The position numbers and the translations under genes are program-made. A stretch of DNA of 64,000 bases from Alphaproteobacteria bacterium (lineage in GTDB: Bacteria > Pseudomonadota > Alphaproteobacteria > UBA7879), in the NCBI GenBank assembly GCA_002869105.1, contig PKTP01000007.1, forward strand, positions 230,055 to 294,054. The letters are read 5' to 3'. The stretch's first letter is position 1; every line of letters begins with the position of its first letter. The notes under the pieces were generated by a model that had not been told where the DNA came from, did not search any database, and worked only from the letters and a program-made list of their open reading frames with translations. Of this stretch, positions 48,622 through 57,613 are shown in pieces.

Positions 48622-49524
48622 TTAATAAGGATGATCAGGGTACTCTAATTTGGTGAAGTATGTCTCCCACCACTCTTGATATATATCAGCAACAATCTTA
48701 GGATTAACAAGCTCTAAAGTCGCGCCTTCATCTGTTTCTATAACAATATCACGGAAAAATTTTGCGGCATGACTTATAGGAACATCAAGAAAATATCCTT
48801 TTCTAGATCTGTCATAAGCAAGGATAATTTTTTTAATGATGTTAATAGAGCTTCTGTCAACTTCTTTAAATCTACTACTGTTGAGAGTTGTTTCCAAAAG
48901 TTTCTCTTTAGATAGCTTTGGATTTTTTACCATCTTTTCTTGCAATACATTCATTGCCTGTACAAAAGCAGAATAATAACGAAATTCTTTTAATGTCTGG
49001 TGTAATCTTTTTTTAGTTATAAATAATTTTTTTTCTTGGTCTTTCTTTGGATCTTCTTTTGCTTTAAGAGTCCACTCCAATGCCATGTCCAGCATTTTAC
49101 CACCGTTTCCTTGCGTGGAATCTTTAAGGCAAGACATTCGCACTGCCTTAGCTGCATCTGATTTTCCTGCTTCCATATAAGCTCTTAAACAAGGGAAAGT
49201 TGGTCTTCTAACGGACCATGGATAGTTACATTTTAAACCATAACCAATAATAAAAGCAACCTTTGAGGAATCATTGCTGCAGCTTTCAGGATTAGACCAC
49301 AAAGCTGCCAGGGATGAAAATCGACGGCACATTTTCATAACGCCTAGATCTGGCAACCACGAACTCTCTTCTTTTTTTTGCAGCCTCTTCCCTTTTACGA
49401 CCTGTTGCGTGAGTTCGCCGCCAGCTTCACTTTTATTAATTAGAACATAATCGTCTTCACCACCGCCATGAGCAAAACTAAAACATAGCGTTAATAAAAA
49501 AATTGCAGAAAAAGATTTAAACAC
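48622..49524 (-). CDS. Secreted protein of unknown function
   Basis: A 300-residue protein with a clear signal peptide (SFSAIFLLTLCFSFAHG). The mature part is charged and mostly helical, with two cysteine pairs in CRRFSSL..., SCSNDSS, KCNYPWS and PCLRAY near residues 65-120 and a Lys-rich stretch around 160-175. I recognise no domain. It is alone, divergent from the broken outer-membrane gene. Possible roles at the host interface are speculation. Confidence 0.65.
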   Translation of the reverse strand: MFKSFSAIFLLTLCFSFAHGGGEDDYVLINKSEAGGELTQQVVKGKRLQKKEESSWLPDLGVMKMCRRFSSLAALWSNPESCSNDSSKVAFIIGYGLKCNYPWSVRRPTFPCLRAYMEAGKSDAAKAVRMSCLKDSTQGNGGKMLDMALEWTLKAKEDPKKDQEKKLFITKKRLHQTLKEFRYYSAFVQAMNVLQEKMVKNPKLSKEKLLETTLNSSRFKEVDRSSINIIKKIILAYDRSRKGYFLDVPISHAAKFFRDIVIETDEGATLELVNPKIVADIYQEWWETYFTKLEYPDHPY

Positions 49525-49644
49525 GTGAACTCCCTGTTTTTTTATTATGATAATGTATTTCTTTTCATTAAAAAATAGAAAATTTCTCCACTAGCCTTTG
49601 ATACGTTAAATGGCTATGATTAAGTTGACTCAGGCGAGGCTAAA

Positions 49645-50335
49645 ATGACAAAAAAAATTATCTGTGCGTTTATTGCGAGTATCCCTTCCCTTGTATTAGC
49701 CTCCTGGAATGAAGGTTACTATTTAAGCACAACAGGTGGATACAGCACAGCTAAAGCGCAGCTGAAAGACTCGACCTCTGTGCAACTTTTCGGGGCAAAA
49801 TTATGGCACGCTCGCGGGGCGCAGCCAATCCAAAGGTAGCTATTCGGTAGCGGTCAATGCCGGGCATCGCCACACCTATGGGCGCAAACATTTTTCCGCA
49901 GAACTCGGGGTGTCTTATGCCAATGCCAATCCAGCTATTGGCACCCTCACCGCCAACACAACAAACGCAGGCCTTGGATTGGTCAATGGCCAAAGTTATT
50001 CCTTTTTCTACAAACCTCGGCTTGGCATTTCTGCTGCGTTGCGCTTTGGATACCTTTTCATGCCAGATCTTCTGGGGTATTTTAAATTTGGGCTTGAGCA
50101 TAACCTTGGTCAAATCACCCTCAAAGCAGACAAAGAAACAAAAATAGATACCGGCGTGACTTATATTGTTCCAGGGAATTGGTGTGGAGAGTGTTATCAA
50201 TGATCGGCTTTACTGGCTTGCTGGTGCTGACTACAAGCTTGCCATTAAAACATCTAATAAAAAATCAAACTTAAGTTTTAAAAAGCGCCCCCCCATGAAT
50301 TGGTCACCAAAGCCGGACTTGGATTTCATCTATAA
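49645..50335 (+). pseudogene. Outer-membrane beta-barrel protein, broken by frameshifts
   Basis: An export signal (KKIICAFIASIPSLVLA) and WNEGYYLSTTGGYS give the start of a surface-antigen-like barrel. The frame breaks at 49810-49840 and continues in another frame as YSVAVNAGHRHTYGRKHF and AELGVSYANANPAIG, then breaks again near 50200, continuing as DRLYWLAGADYKLA. A last shift near the C7 run at 50288 gives HELVTKAGLGFHL, the typical terminal strand. The protein has no family I can name precisely. Confidence 0.75.
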
Positions 50336-50359
50336 AATTTAGAAAAATTCTAAAGAGAG

Positions 50360-51733
50360 TTATTGAGGAATTGAGTGACTGGCCTTGGATTGGCTGTCTT
50401 TATTCAAAAAACACATCAACCACCCCGCCAAAAGCCATAGAATGTGGGCATTATTGCTTAAAAAAATACTCATACCCCCAGCAAGGGGGAAAAATCGATA
50501 AATCAAAACACACAGAAGGCCAATGACAAACCCATTGCGCTTAAAATGTTGCCAGCCTTCCTTAATGCGCCACGCCACTGTAAAAAAGAAAGCACCAAAT
50601 AATGTCACGCCAATCAGGCCTAACTCGGCAAAAATAGTCAACCATGCATTGTGTGGATGGCGGTAAGCACATTTTTTTATGTCTGGTTTTGGATCATGAT
50701 GAATATGACATAAATACTGAAACTGGTTAGGCCCCATACCAAAAATAATATTTTTTCGTGCCAACCTAAGTGCGTCTTGGAAGAGCGGACCATACCCTCC
50801 CCGAGTCTGATAAGAAGATTTCGAAGAAGTAATTTTAAGCTGAATTTCTTGAAGAACCACCTGCCATATTGGCCCTGTAGTAGGTGTAGTAGGTGTATTA
50901 ACTGTGCTTGAAAGATGATTACTCGTTAAAAGCTCCTTCGTTATTTTGACAGCCGGAATGCTTATAATCAAACTTACAAAAACAATCAAGCCAAGCAAAA
51001 AGCGTTTTTTTGATGGGCCAAAAAATATCATCAAGCCATAACATAACAGCGTGCCTAAAAGAGCCGTTCTTTCACCGGAGCTATATATCGTCATAAGGGT
51101 CAAGCAAGAAAAACTGAGACATATAACCAGTTTAATGATGCTTTGTCTTAAAGTTGTACGATCACATACTTGTTGAAAAAGATGACTGACTAATGGAAAA
51201 CTTAACCACGAGAGGTAAACGCCGACATAGGGCCGCTTAAAGGGCCCCACCAATCGAGAACCATAGTTTGAAGCTTTATTGAACAAGTTCGCGGCCCAGA
51301 TATATTGGGTCATCGTGTCTATACAAATAAATAGAACAACTCCGTATAACACTGACAAAAGTAAAATTCGTGCCCATCTTTGAGTAAAAGGCAATGAAGA
51401 AATCAACCCGGAAAAAACGAAATATCGGCCATAGGTAGTGGCTGTTTTGAGTGCGCTTAACGGTTCTACCGTCCACGGCGCGCGGATCAGCATATAGAGC
51501 CACACCGCCCAAAGTGCCAAAAACCATCTTTGATGGGCCCAAGCCCACTCTTGTTTGCGCCAACTTTGATAAATAAAAAGAATCGCCGAAGCACTGACCA
51601 GTATATCTGTTGCACTTTTTCCAATGAACAGGCTAAAAGGCATTAACAGAACGAGAATGACAAAAGGGTTGGCGCGAAGACCTGTCGCTATTTCCTGAAG
51701 TAAAGGGTATTTTTGTTTAAAGCGCGCGTCCAT
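50360..51733 (-). CDS. O-antigen ligase family protein (WaaL-type)
   Basis: A 457-residue polytopic membrane protein of the Wzy_C/O-antigen ligase family with about ten to twelve helices. The large periplasmic loop near residues 275-365 ends with the characteristic HPHNAWLTIFAELGLIG motif. It would transfer polymeric sugar from undecaprenyl diphosphate to lipid A core. No lipopolysaccharide cluster surrounds it. It is 29 bases downstream of rpsT on the same strand. Confidence 0.88.
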   Translation of the reverse strand: MDARFKQKYPLLQEIATGLRANPFVILVLLMPFSLFIGKSATDILVSASAILFIYQSWRKQEWAWAHQRWFLALWAVWLYMLIRAPWTVEPLSALKTATTYGRYFVFSGLISSLPFTQRWARILLLSVLYGVVLFICIDTMTQYIWAANLFNKASNYGSRLVGPFKRPYVGVYLSWLSFPLVSHLFQQVCDRTTLRQSIIKLVICLSFSCLTLMTIYSSGERTALLGTLLCYGLMIFFGPSKKRFLLGLIVFVSLIISIPAVKITKELLTSNHLSSTVNTPTTPTTGPIWQVVLQEIQLKITSSKSSYQTRGGYGPLFQDALRLARKNIIFGMGPNQFQYLCHIHHDPKPDIKKCAYRHPHNAWLTIFAELGLIGVTLFGAFFFTVAWRIKEGWQHFKRNGFVIGLLCVLIYRFFPLAGGMSIFLSNNAHILWLLAGWLMCFLNKDSQSKASHSIPQ

Positions 51734-51762
51734 AGCGTCACTCTACACGAAAACACAAAAGA

Positions 51763-52026
51763 TTAAACTGATGATTTGAGCTTCTTTGTCAGGCGTGCAA
51801 TTTTTCTAGAAACTGTATTTTTGTGCATCAAGTTCTTTTTTGCAGCTTTCATTAATTGAGACTGCATATTTTTGTGCGTCTTTTCAAGCTTCTCTTTGTT
51901 GCCTGATGCTAATGATTCTTGGAACTGACGAACAGATGTTTTAACCGCAGACATCAGCGAGCGACGGTGCTGTGTCCGCGTTGCTGTTTTACGAATACTT
52001 TTCTCAGTAGCGCTATGGTTCGCCAT
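51763..52026 (-). CDS. rpsT: 30S ribosomal protein S20
   Basis: An 87-residue, very basic helical protein: MANHSATEKSIRKTATRTQH start and GNKEKLEKTHKNMQSQL and KNTVSRKIARL end. It binds 16S rRNA. The usual alphaproteobacterial neighbour is dnaA, but here dnaA is 12 kb away, so this block is rearranged. Confidence 0.96.
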   Translation of the reverse strand: MANHSATEKSIRKTATRTQHRRSLMSAVKTSVRQFQESLASGNKEKLEKTHKNMQSQLMKAAKKNLMHKNTVSRKIARLTKKLKSSV

Positions 52027-52144
52027 GTTTTATTCCAAAAAATTGTTTGTTAGTTCTCTAATCCTTTTTATACGAGCTGTCAATCATTTGTTTGCGCTCC
52101 ATAACATTCAACCTAAGGTCTATATCAGGTATCTAGCAAAATAT

Positions 52145-52351
52145 TTAAGCAATGATGTCGGGATTAATTTTATTTTTAAGGCTTTGGATCTGGTCTTTGA
52201 GCTCTAGTTTATTTTTTTTCAACAAGCGAATTTCAAAGCAGCTCGGCACAACAGCACGCATTTGTTGGGCTAATTTTGCCTCACAAGATTTATGCTCCTC
52301 AACAAGTTGATCCAGCTTTTGACGCAATTTATCTCTACATTCCATGTCCAC
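52145..52351 (-). CDS. YdcH/DUF465 family small protein
   Basis: A 68-residue, two-helix coiled-coil protein with the DUF465 pattern: LDQLVEEHKSCEAKLAQQ and IRLLKKNKLELKDQIQSL. The family is common in alphaproteobacteria and of unknown function. It is separate from rpsT by 118 bases. Confidence 0.85.
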   Translation of the reverse strand: MDMECRDKLRQKLDQLVEEHKSCEAKLAQQMRAVVPSCFEIRLLKKNKLELKDQIQSLKNKINPDIIA

Positions 52352-52423
52352 AGAAATCGCTTATTGATTTAGGGTGTCATTCTATACAATAATCTAACCA
52401 ATTCAAGAAGAGAGGAAGCGCGC

Positions 52424-53518
52424 ATGCCTAAAAAAATTGGCTTGCTTACCAGCGGCGGTGATTGTGCCGGACTCAATGCACTGATTCGCTCTGTATACCT
52501 GGCAGCAAAAGAAAAAGATTGGACCGTGATTGGCATTGAAGATGGCATTCCTGGGTTGATGACACGCCCGATAAAATCAATCAATATTGATGAGATTTTT
52601 GGATCCAAATACGGATATTCACTTCTGGGTGTTGCTGGTACATGTCTTGGCACGCTCAACAAACCCATTCCCCCTGCAACCTGCTTTTTTGAAGATGCCG
52701 ACCGTTTTATTGAGGGATATCAAAAACTAGGTCTAGATGCCTTGGTTGCCAGCGGGGGCGATAGCAGTTTATCTGTCTTGCGAAAAATATGTCAAAAAGG
52801 AAACATTCCTTTTGTTGGCGTTCCCAAGACCATCGATAATGATATTAGCTTCACGGATTCCCTCGGCTTTGCAACAGCCGTTGAAGTTGCAACAGAAGCT
52901 CTTGATCGCTTGAAGCCCACAGCAGCCAGCCATAGCCGGGTTATGATTCTTGAGGTTATGGGCCGTGATGCAGGAAATATTGCGCTCCACACAGGTATTG
53001 CTGGAGATGCTGATATTATTCTCTTGCCTGAAATTCCTTACGACGTGGATCTGATTGCCCAAAAAATTAAAAGCATTCGGGACGGCGGTCGTACTTTTGC
53101 TCTCATTGTTGTTGCAGAAGCAGCTCATCAGAAAGGCGAAGATCCAGAAACAGCAAAAAAATGTTCTGGGGCAAGACGTTATGGGGGCATTGGACCCTAC
53201 TTATGTGAGCAGTTAGGAAAAGTGATTGATGGAGAAATCAGAGCAACCACTCTCGGGCACGTTCAACGGGGTGGTCGTCCTGGATCCCAAGATCGCCTTA
53301 TGGCCGCAGCCTTTGGCGCAAAAGCCATTGAATGCATTGCCAATAATATATTTGATTGTATGGTTGCATGGCACAATAGTTCTGTTACGGTAGTGCCATT
53401 GGAAAAAGCCACACAACACTATAAATATGTTGACCTTGGAAGTGAACTTGTTAAAGCAGCGCTACGGCTTGGTACCTCCTTTGGCGTTGATCCCAAAACA
53501 ATTGCGGGAGACAATTGA
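52424..53518 (+). CDS. pfkA: 6-phosphofructokinase, mixed/PPi-type signature
   Basis: A 364-residue PfkA-family protein. It has GGDCAGLNALIR, SGGDSSLSVL at the phosphoryl-donor site, GVPKTIDNDI with the catalytic Asp, MGRDAGNIALHTG and GHVQRGGRPGSQDR. ATP enzymes have glycine after GGD and in the GxPGTIDND position; PPi enzymes have Asp and Lys. Here they are Ser and Lys, so the donor is not clear. Lys is the PPi/mixed-type hallmark. Together with the H+-PPase at the window start it hints at pyrophosphate use, which is inference. Confidence 0.9.
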   Translation: MPKKIGLLTSGGDCAGLNALIRSVYLAAKEKDWTVIGIEDGIPGLMTRPIKSINIDEIFGSKYGYSLLGVAGTCLGTLNKPIPPATCFFEDADRFIEGYQKLGLDALVASGGDSSLSVLRKICQKGNIPFVGVPKTIDNDISFTDSLGFATAVEVATEALDRLKPTAASHSRVMILEVMGRDAGNIALHTGIAGDADIILLPEIPYDVDLIAQKIKSIRDGGRTFALIVVAEAAHQKGEDPETAKKCSGARRYGGIGPYLCEQLGKVIDGEIRATTLGHVQRGGRPGSQDRLMAAAFGAKAIECIANNIFDCMVAWHNSSVTVVPLEKATQHYKYVDLGSELVKAALRLGTSFGVDPKTIAGDN

Positions 53519-53576
53519 CTAAATATATAATATATTGACAAAAATTTACTGAGACCTTGCAGGAGAAATACAGATT

Positions 53577-54104
53577 ATGACAGCCCCCATCATGCCAAAA
53601 GCAACTGCCGTATGGTTGCTTGATAATACAGCCCTTACATTTAAGCAAATTGCAGACTTTTGCCACCTCCACATATTAGAGGTCGAAACTTTGGCCAACC
53701 AAGAAGTTGCGACGATTATCGGTTTAGACCCCATCATTAACGGTCAACTGACTCAAGAAGAAATCGATCGTTGCACCAAAGACAAAGATGCCCAGCTCAA
53801 GCTGCAAAAAAACCTTATGGCTGGTGCCACAAGCAAAAAGGGAAAGTATACACCCATTGCCCGCCGCCAAGATAAGCCCAACGCCATCTCTTGGCTTTTA
53901 AAGCACTACCCAACAATGAGAGAGGGGTACATTGTTAAACTCATTGGTACAACCAAAAATACCATTGAAGCCATCCGCACAAAAACGCATTGGAACATTC
54001 AAAATATTAAACCCCAAAGCCCGGTGCTGCTTGAACTCTGTTCCCAAGCAAGTTTAGACAAATACGTCGCAAAAACGGAGAAGGAATCAGCTTCATCGAC
54101 TTAA
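53577..54104 (+). CDS. trcR: Cell-cycle transcriptional regulator TrcR (DUF1013 family)
   Basis: A 175-residue protein matching the alphaproteobacterial DUF1013 family, now called TrcR in annotation. It starts MPKATAVWLLDNTALTFKQIADFC, a helix-turn-helix-like segment, and has KGKYTPIARRQDKPNAISWL and ISWLLKHYPTMREGYIVKLIGT, with a second HTH-like region. A recognised regulator in this group, but the targets are not known here. It follows pfk by 58 bases. Confidence 0.9.
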   Translation: MTAPIMPKATAVWLLDNTALTFKQIADFCHLHILEVETLANQEVATIIGLDPIINGQLTQEEIDRCTKDKDAQLKLQKNLMAGATSKKGKYTPIARRQDKPNAISWLLKHYPTMREGYIVKLIGTTKNTIEAIRTKTHWNIQNIKPQSPVLLELCSQASLDKYVAKTEKESASST

Positions 54105-54190
54105 AAGCCTCGTAAAACTTATAAAATAGTGGAGTGATGGCTGACGATAAATTAACTCAAAGGTTTATTGATTGCTGATGGCGAGGATGT

Positions 54191-54748
54191 TTAGCTTTTT
54201 TTTGCAAGGTAAGTAAACAGCTCTCTCACTTCTTTTCTTGATCTGACTGTCAGGATCAAAACGTTGGGATACAGTTCTTTAAGGGTTTTAAGCTTAGGAA
54301 GCGCCCTTTTTCTCAAACTCAAACAATACCATAAAAGCTTTATATTGAGCCTTTCTGGACAGTGATCTGCCCGATCATCAATGGTCCCATCTCTTGTAAT
54401 GATTCTTTTAAAAATCCGATAACAGCACAGCCAAAAAGGGAGTTCGAAATAAAGGCATAAGTCGGCATTTTCATACCGTATTTCCAGGGATCGAAACGAG
54501 TTACCATCGATGATCCACGCACTCTTTTTCACACACCCTCGCTGATCTGTCAAAAAATCCTCAGATGGTCTTTCGACCCAGCCGGGACCAAAAAAGATTT
54601 TATCCAAATGATAGCACGGTAGGCCGGTCTTTAAACTGAGGTGAGATGCAAAGGTTGACTTTCCTGAGCCAGGCCTTCCAAAAATAGCAATGCGTTTGAA
54701 AGAGGATCGGTTGGCTATTTGGGAGATTTTATCCGTCCTCATTTTCAC
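54191..54748 (-). CDS. P-loop kinase-like protein (FlaR/topology-modulation type)
   Basis: A 185-residue nucleotide-binding protein with Walker A GRPGSGKS, PCYHLDKIFFGPGWVERP and WIIDGNSF, typical of the adenylate-kinase-like FlaR family. The GTG at 54748 overlaps the ogt stop by one base; the ATG at 54742 is an equally good start. Substrate unknown. Confidence 0.75.
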   Translation of the reverse strand: MKMRTDKISQIANRSSFKRIAIFGRPGSGKSTFASHLSLKTGLPCYHLDKIFFGPGWVERPSEDFLTDQRGCVKKSAWIIDGNSFRSLEIRYENADLCLYFELPFWLCCYRIFKRIITRDGTIDDRADHCPERLNIKLLWYCLSLRKRALPKLKTLKELYPNVLILTVRSRKEVRELFTYLAKKS

Positions 54749-55218
54749 TAATATTTTAAGTGGGCTTGTTCAAAGTCCAAAAGCCATTTTTTCCTCTCAT
54801 CTCCCCACAAGTAGCCTTCAACAGATCCAGAACGATGGATCACCCGATGACAAGGAATAAAAATCGCTAAGGGATTCTGAGCGCAAGCAGAGCCAACCGC
54901 GCGAACGGCCTTAGGTCGATCGATAGCGTGTGCAAGGGTTGTATAATCCATAGTTTGTCCATAAGGAATTGAACAAATAGCCTGCCATACTTCCTTTTGA
55001 AAAGGGGTTCCCTTTGCTGAAAACGGCAGCTCAAAGCTTCGTATTTTGCCTTCAAAAAAATCTGTCAATTGGCCAACGACCTTTTCGCCCAAGGTAGAGA
55101 GGGTCATTTGTTGGGTTATCAAGGAATCACCCTCAACAAAAATGCAATTGTTTAGGCTATTCTCATTCAGATGCATCTGCATCCAACCAAGAGGTGATTT
55201 GTAGTGAAGTGTTTCCAT
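54748..55218 (-). CDS. ogt: Methylated-DNA-[protein]-cysteine S-methyltransferase
   Basis: A 156-residue DNA repair protein that removes methyl groups from O6-methylguanine by suicidal transfer to Cys123 in PCHRV (residues 122-126). Other motifs are TPFQKEVWQAICSIPYG and GYLWGDERKKWLLDFE. It lies upstream of the P-loop gene as a two-gene unit. Confidence 0.94.
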   Translation of the reverse strand: METLHYKSPLGWMQMHLNENSLNNCIFVEGDSLITQQMTLSTLGEKVVGQLTDFFEGKIRSFELPFSAKGTPFQKEVWQAICSIPYGQTMDYTTLAHAIDRPKAVRAVGSACAQNPLAIFIPCHRVIHRSGSVEGYLWGDERKKWLLDFEQAHLKY

Positions 55219-55311
55219 TTGAATGTCTTAATCAGATTTATACGCACTTAAGTCTAACGTAAAATCATTAAAATCTAAAGCGTTTACAAGGTGGTCTCAG
55301 AGATGCACAAA

Positions 55312-55707
55312 CTAAGATTGATCTGTAAATATTTCTTCCTGCTTTTGTTGAAAGGGCCTGCCATCATAAAATACCTCTATTCTTATGATTAGACCTTTTT
55401 TAAAATTTATCATGCCAGCTGATCGCAAATTTAAATTAAGACTCGGAAACAAAAAATCATAGGCCAACATAACTTGATTATCGTTTTCAAACCTAGATCG
55501 TATCTCTATCTTGTCTAATATTTGACTTAAATTCTCAGCAGCTGCAATAAGGGAAGCCTTACCCTTCCTTTCCGCAAGAGGGCCTATGAATTCAACTTCA
55601 TCATGGAGATAGCTTCCCATCGTTTCAAAATCTTTGGCAATCATGGCATCATAGTAACCTATGACTCTTTCTAAATTTGTTTTATCTTTAAATGGAGTTG
55701 CGTTCAT
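55312..55707 (-). CDS. SnoaL/NTF2-like protein
   Basis: A 131-residue protein of the NTF2-like fold: YYDAMIAKDFETMGSYLHDEVEFIGPLAERKG is the start of the SnoaL-like cone barrel. Function unknown; members can be small hydrolases or isomerases. It is divergent from a MarR regulator with 55 bases between them, so the MarR protein may regulate it. Confidence 0.75.
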   Translation of the reverse strand: MNATPFKDKTNLERVIGYYDAMIAKDFETMGSYLHDEVEFIGPLAERKGKASLIAAAENLSQILDKIEIRSRFENDNQVMLAYDFLFPSLNLNLRSAGMINFKKGLIIRIEVFYDGRPFQQKQEEIFTDQS

Positions 55708-55762
55708 GTGTATACCTCAATATATTATAAGCATGCCGACAAACTAGTATAAGGAAGCTGAT

Positions 55763-56215
55763 ATGTCAATTGCTAAAAAAACATCTAGTTCGCTGGGTTA
55801 TACTCTTAAGAAAACGCAGCACGCATTACGACTTCAAATGGATGAAGCTTTAAAAGAGATCAATCTTACAACACCTCAATATGCCGTTCTTGCTCAACTT
55901 GAGCTTGAGCCTGGAATTTCAAATGCGGAGCTTGCTCGACGATCTTTCATTACGGCACAAACCATGCATGGCATAGTTGCAAAATTAGAGCAGCGCGGTC
56001 TTATAAAGCGAGAAAAGAGTCCAAATCATGGAAGAGTTATTTTTACAAACCTTTCAGAGAAAGGGCTTGAAGCTGTTCAAAAAGCTCATCGCCTTATTAG
56101 AGACGTCGAGAGTAAAATGATGTCAACCATTAGCCATGATGATAAAATTATTTTTGAAAAATTATTACTTGAATGCCTCAAGAATCTCAGTAGATCACCG
56201 CACACACGATACTAA
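55763..56215 (+). CDS. MarR family transcriptional regulator
   Basis: A 150-residue winged-helix regulator with LTTPQYAVLAQLELEPGISN, LARRSFITAQTMHGIVAKLE (recognition helix), the wing GLIKREKSPNHGRVIFTNLS and a C-terminal dimerisation helix. A ribosome site AAGGAAG is well placed. It is divergent from the SnoaL-like gene, and its end overlaps the convergent methyltransferase gene by four bases. Confidence 0.92.
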   Translation: MSIAKKTSSSLGYTLKKTQHALRLQMDEALKEINLTTPQYAVLAQLELEPGISNAELARRSFITAQTMHGIVAKLEQRGLIKREKSPNHGRVIFTNLSEKGLEAVQKAHRLIRDVESKMMSTISHDDKIIFEKLLLECLKNLSRSPHTRY

Positions 56216-57000
56216 ACCTTTTGAGCAACGGTCATGATGCTGTAGCCAAGATCATCTTTTTGAAAAGTGTATGCATTCATTTTATACTGTTCAATCAGCT
56301 GAAAGCCATTTTTAGAAAGGATATTTCTCAACTCATCCATAGTATAAATTTGCAAGGTACATTTATTTTTAACTTTCTTTTGTTCGCCGCCTTTTTGAAT
56401 AGTAAAATTATTTTCTGATGTGAGATGACCATTATTTCTATCGATTGTAGAATATCTTGTATTATCAATTATGGTTCCATCACTCGTTACTCTTCTGTCG
56501 GTCATTCTTTCACTGTCAGATTTCACAACTTCGTCAGTCATCTCATCTAGATTAAGAATATCAAAAATATATATTCCATCTTGCTTCAGATTTTTATGTA
56601 TATTTCTGATAGCTAATCCAAAATCACCTTTGACAAGGTGGCCTATTGCATTATCAATGGTGATCACCGCATCAAACTTACCCATCTGTAATGTGCGCAT
56701 ATCGCCATTAATAAACTGAGCATTCGTGCCTTGCTCTAAAGCTTTCTCCCGAGCTATTTCTAATAAGCCAGGACTGAAATCTGATCCAGAAATCTCATAT
56801 CCTAATTTTGCTAGATATAATACTTGAGCGCCAGTGCCACAAGCCATATCCAAAACAGTTCTGACACCATACGTATTTAGTAATTTTTCTATTACTGCAT
56901 TTTTTTCATTTGTATAATAAATATTAGATGGCGTATCAAAATACTCAGGATATTGTTGATAAAATATGGGTAATCCTAGCTCTTCACTTTTCATAATCAT
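56212..57000 (-). CDS. Class I SAM-dependent methyltransferase
   Basis: A 262-residue enzyme. Motif I is VLDMACGTGAQVLYLAKLGY, motif II GSDFSPGLLEIAREKA and motif III/IV region FDAVITIDNAIGHL. The acceptor is unknown; the sequence is close to small-molecule methyltransferases (ubiquinone/menaquinone-type). Start at 57000 or two residues later. Confidence 0.85.
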   Translation of the reverse strand: MIMKSEELGLPIFYQQYPEYFDTPSNIYYTNEKNAVIEKLLNTYGVRTVLDMACGTGAQVLYLAKLGYEISGSDFSPGLLEIAREKALEQGTNAQFINGDMRTLQMGKFDAVITIDNAIGHLVKGDFGLAIRNIHKNLKQDGIYIFDILNLDEMTDEVVKSDSERMTDRRVTSDGTIIDNTRYSTIDRNNGHLTSENNFTIQKGGEQKKVKNKCTLQIYTMDELRNILSKNGFQLIEQYKMNAYTFQKDDLGYSIMTVAQKV

Positions 57001-57007
57001 CTCTCCC

Positions 57008-57586
57008 TTAAGTCTCTCCTCTTAGGCCTTGGATCCAGTGGGCAACGTGCTCACTAACTTTCTTTATATGGTTGTTTGTTGTATCGATCTCTTTCAGTTT
57101 AACTTTTTCAGGCCATGTTGATTCTTTGTCCCAGATAGAAAAATCCATCCCCTCCCAAGCCTCTTCTTTAATTACATGTTGCGCCCACTGGGGATCTTGT
57201 TGATGCATGCGAAGCCAAGAAGCCCAATTTAACATGCTTTAATCAGCATCATTTGGATTGCGTTTTTGCAAGCGCTGAATACGTTCAGAGTCATGAACAT
57301 CGAGCAAACAAAAAAAGATGCCTTCTAACCTTACAGCTGAAGGGCAGGCAAGAATCTCTCCCAAAACAACTTGTCCAAGCAAGCAGGAATCTTTGCCCGT
57401 ATCGAGTAATTTTTTCAGCCATTTTTCTGTGGTTTCTTGACGCCATTTTTTATCCGCCCCGTCAGGAACACCTATGTCATCAAAATCATAAACATTGATG
57501 TCCAGGCCCAAGAGCAACTGCAGTTCTTCCATAATAGAAGTTTTGCCACTGCCACTTGCACCACCTATGAAATAGAGTTTAGTCAT
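57008..57586 (-). pseudogene. P-loop kinase/ATPase with an internal stop codon
   Basis: The N-terminal part reads YFIGGASGSGKTSIMEEL, a clear Walker A, and DFDDIGVPDGADKKW. A TAA at 57239-57241 interrupts the frame after NPNDAD, and the following codons stay in phase: SMLNWASWLRMHQQDPQW and GMDFSIWDKESTW. These two pieces together give about 192 codons, a normal length for small AAA-type kinases. The frame beyond the stop could be re-initiated at the ATG at 57235 but would lack the P-loop. Confidence 0.8.
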
Positions 57587-57613
57587 TATTTATTACAACT
57601 AACATAGCTAGGA

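Noticed and set aside
55708..55762. MarR operator palindrome between the divergent SnoaL-like and MarR genes
   Set aside because: Only weak, imperfect repeats are visible by eye; not enough to call a site.
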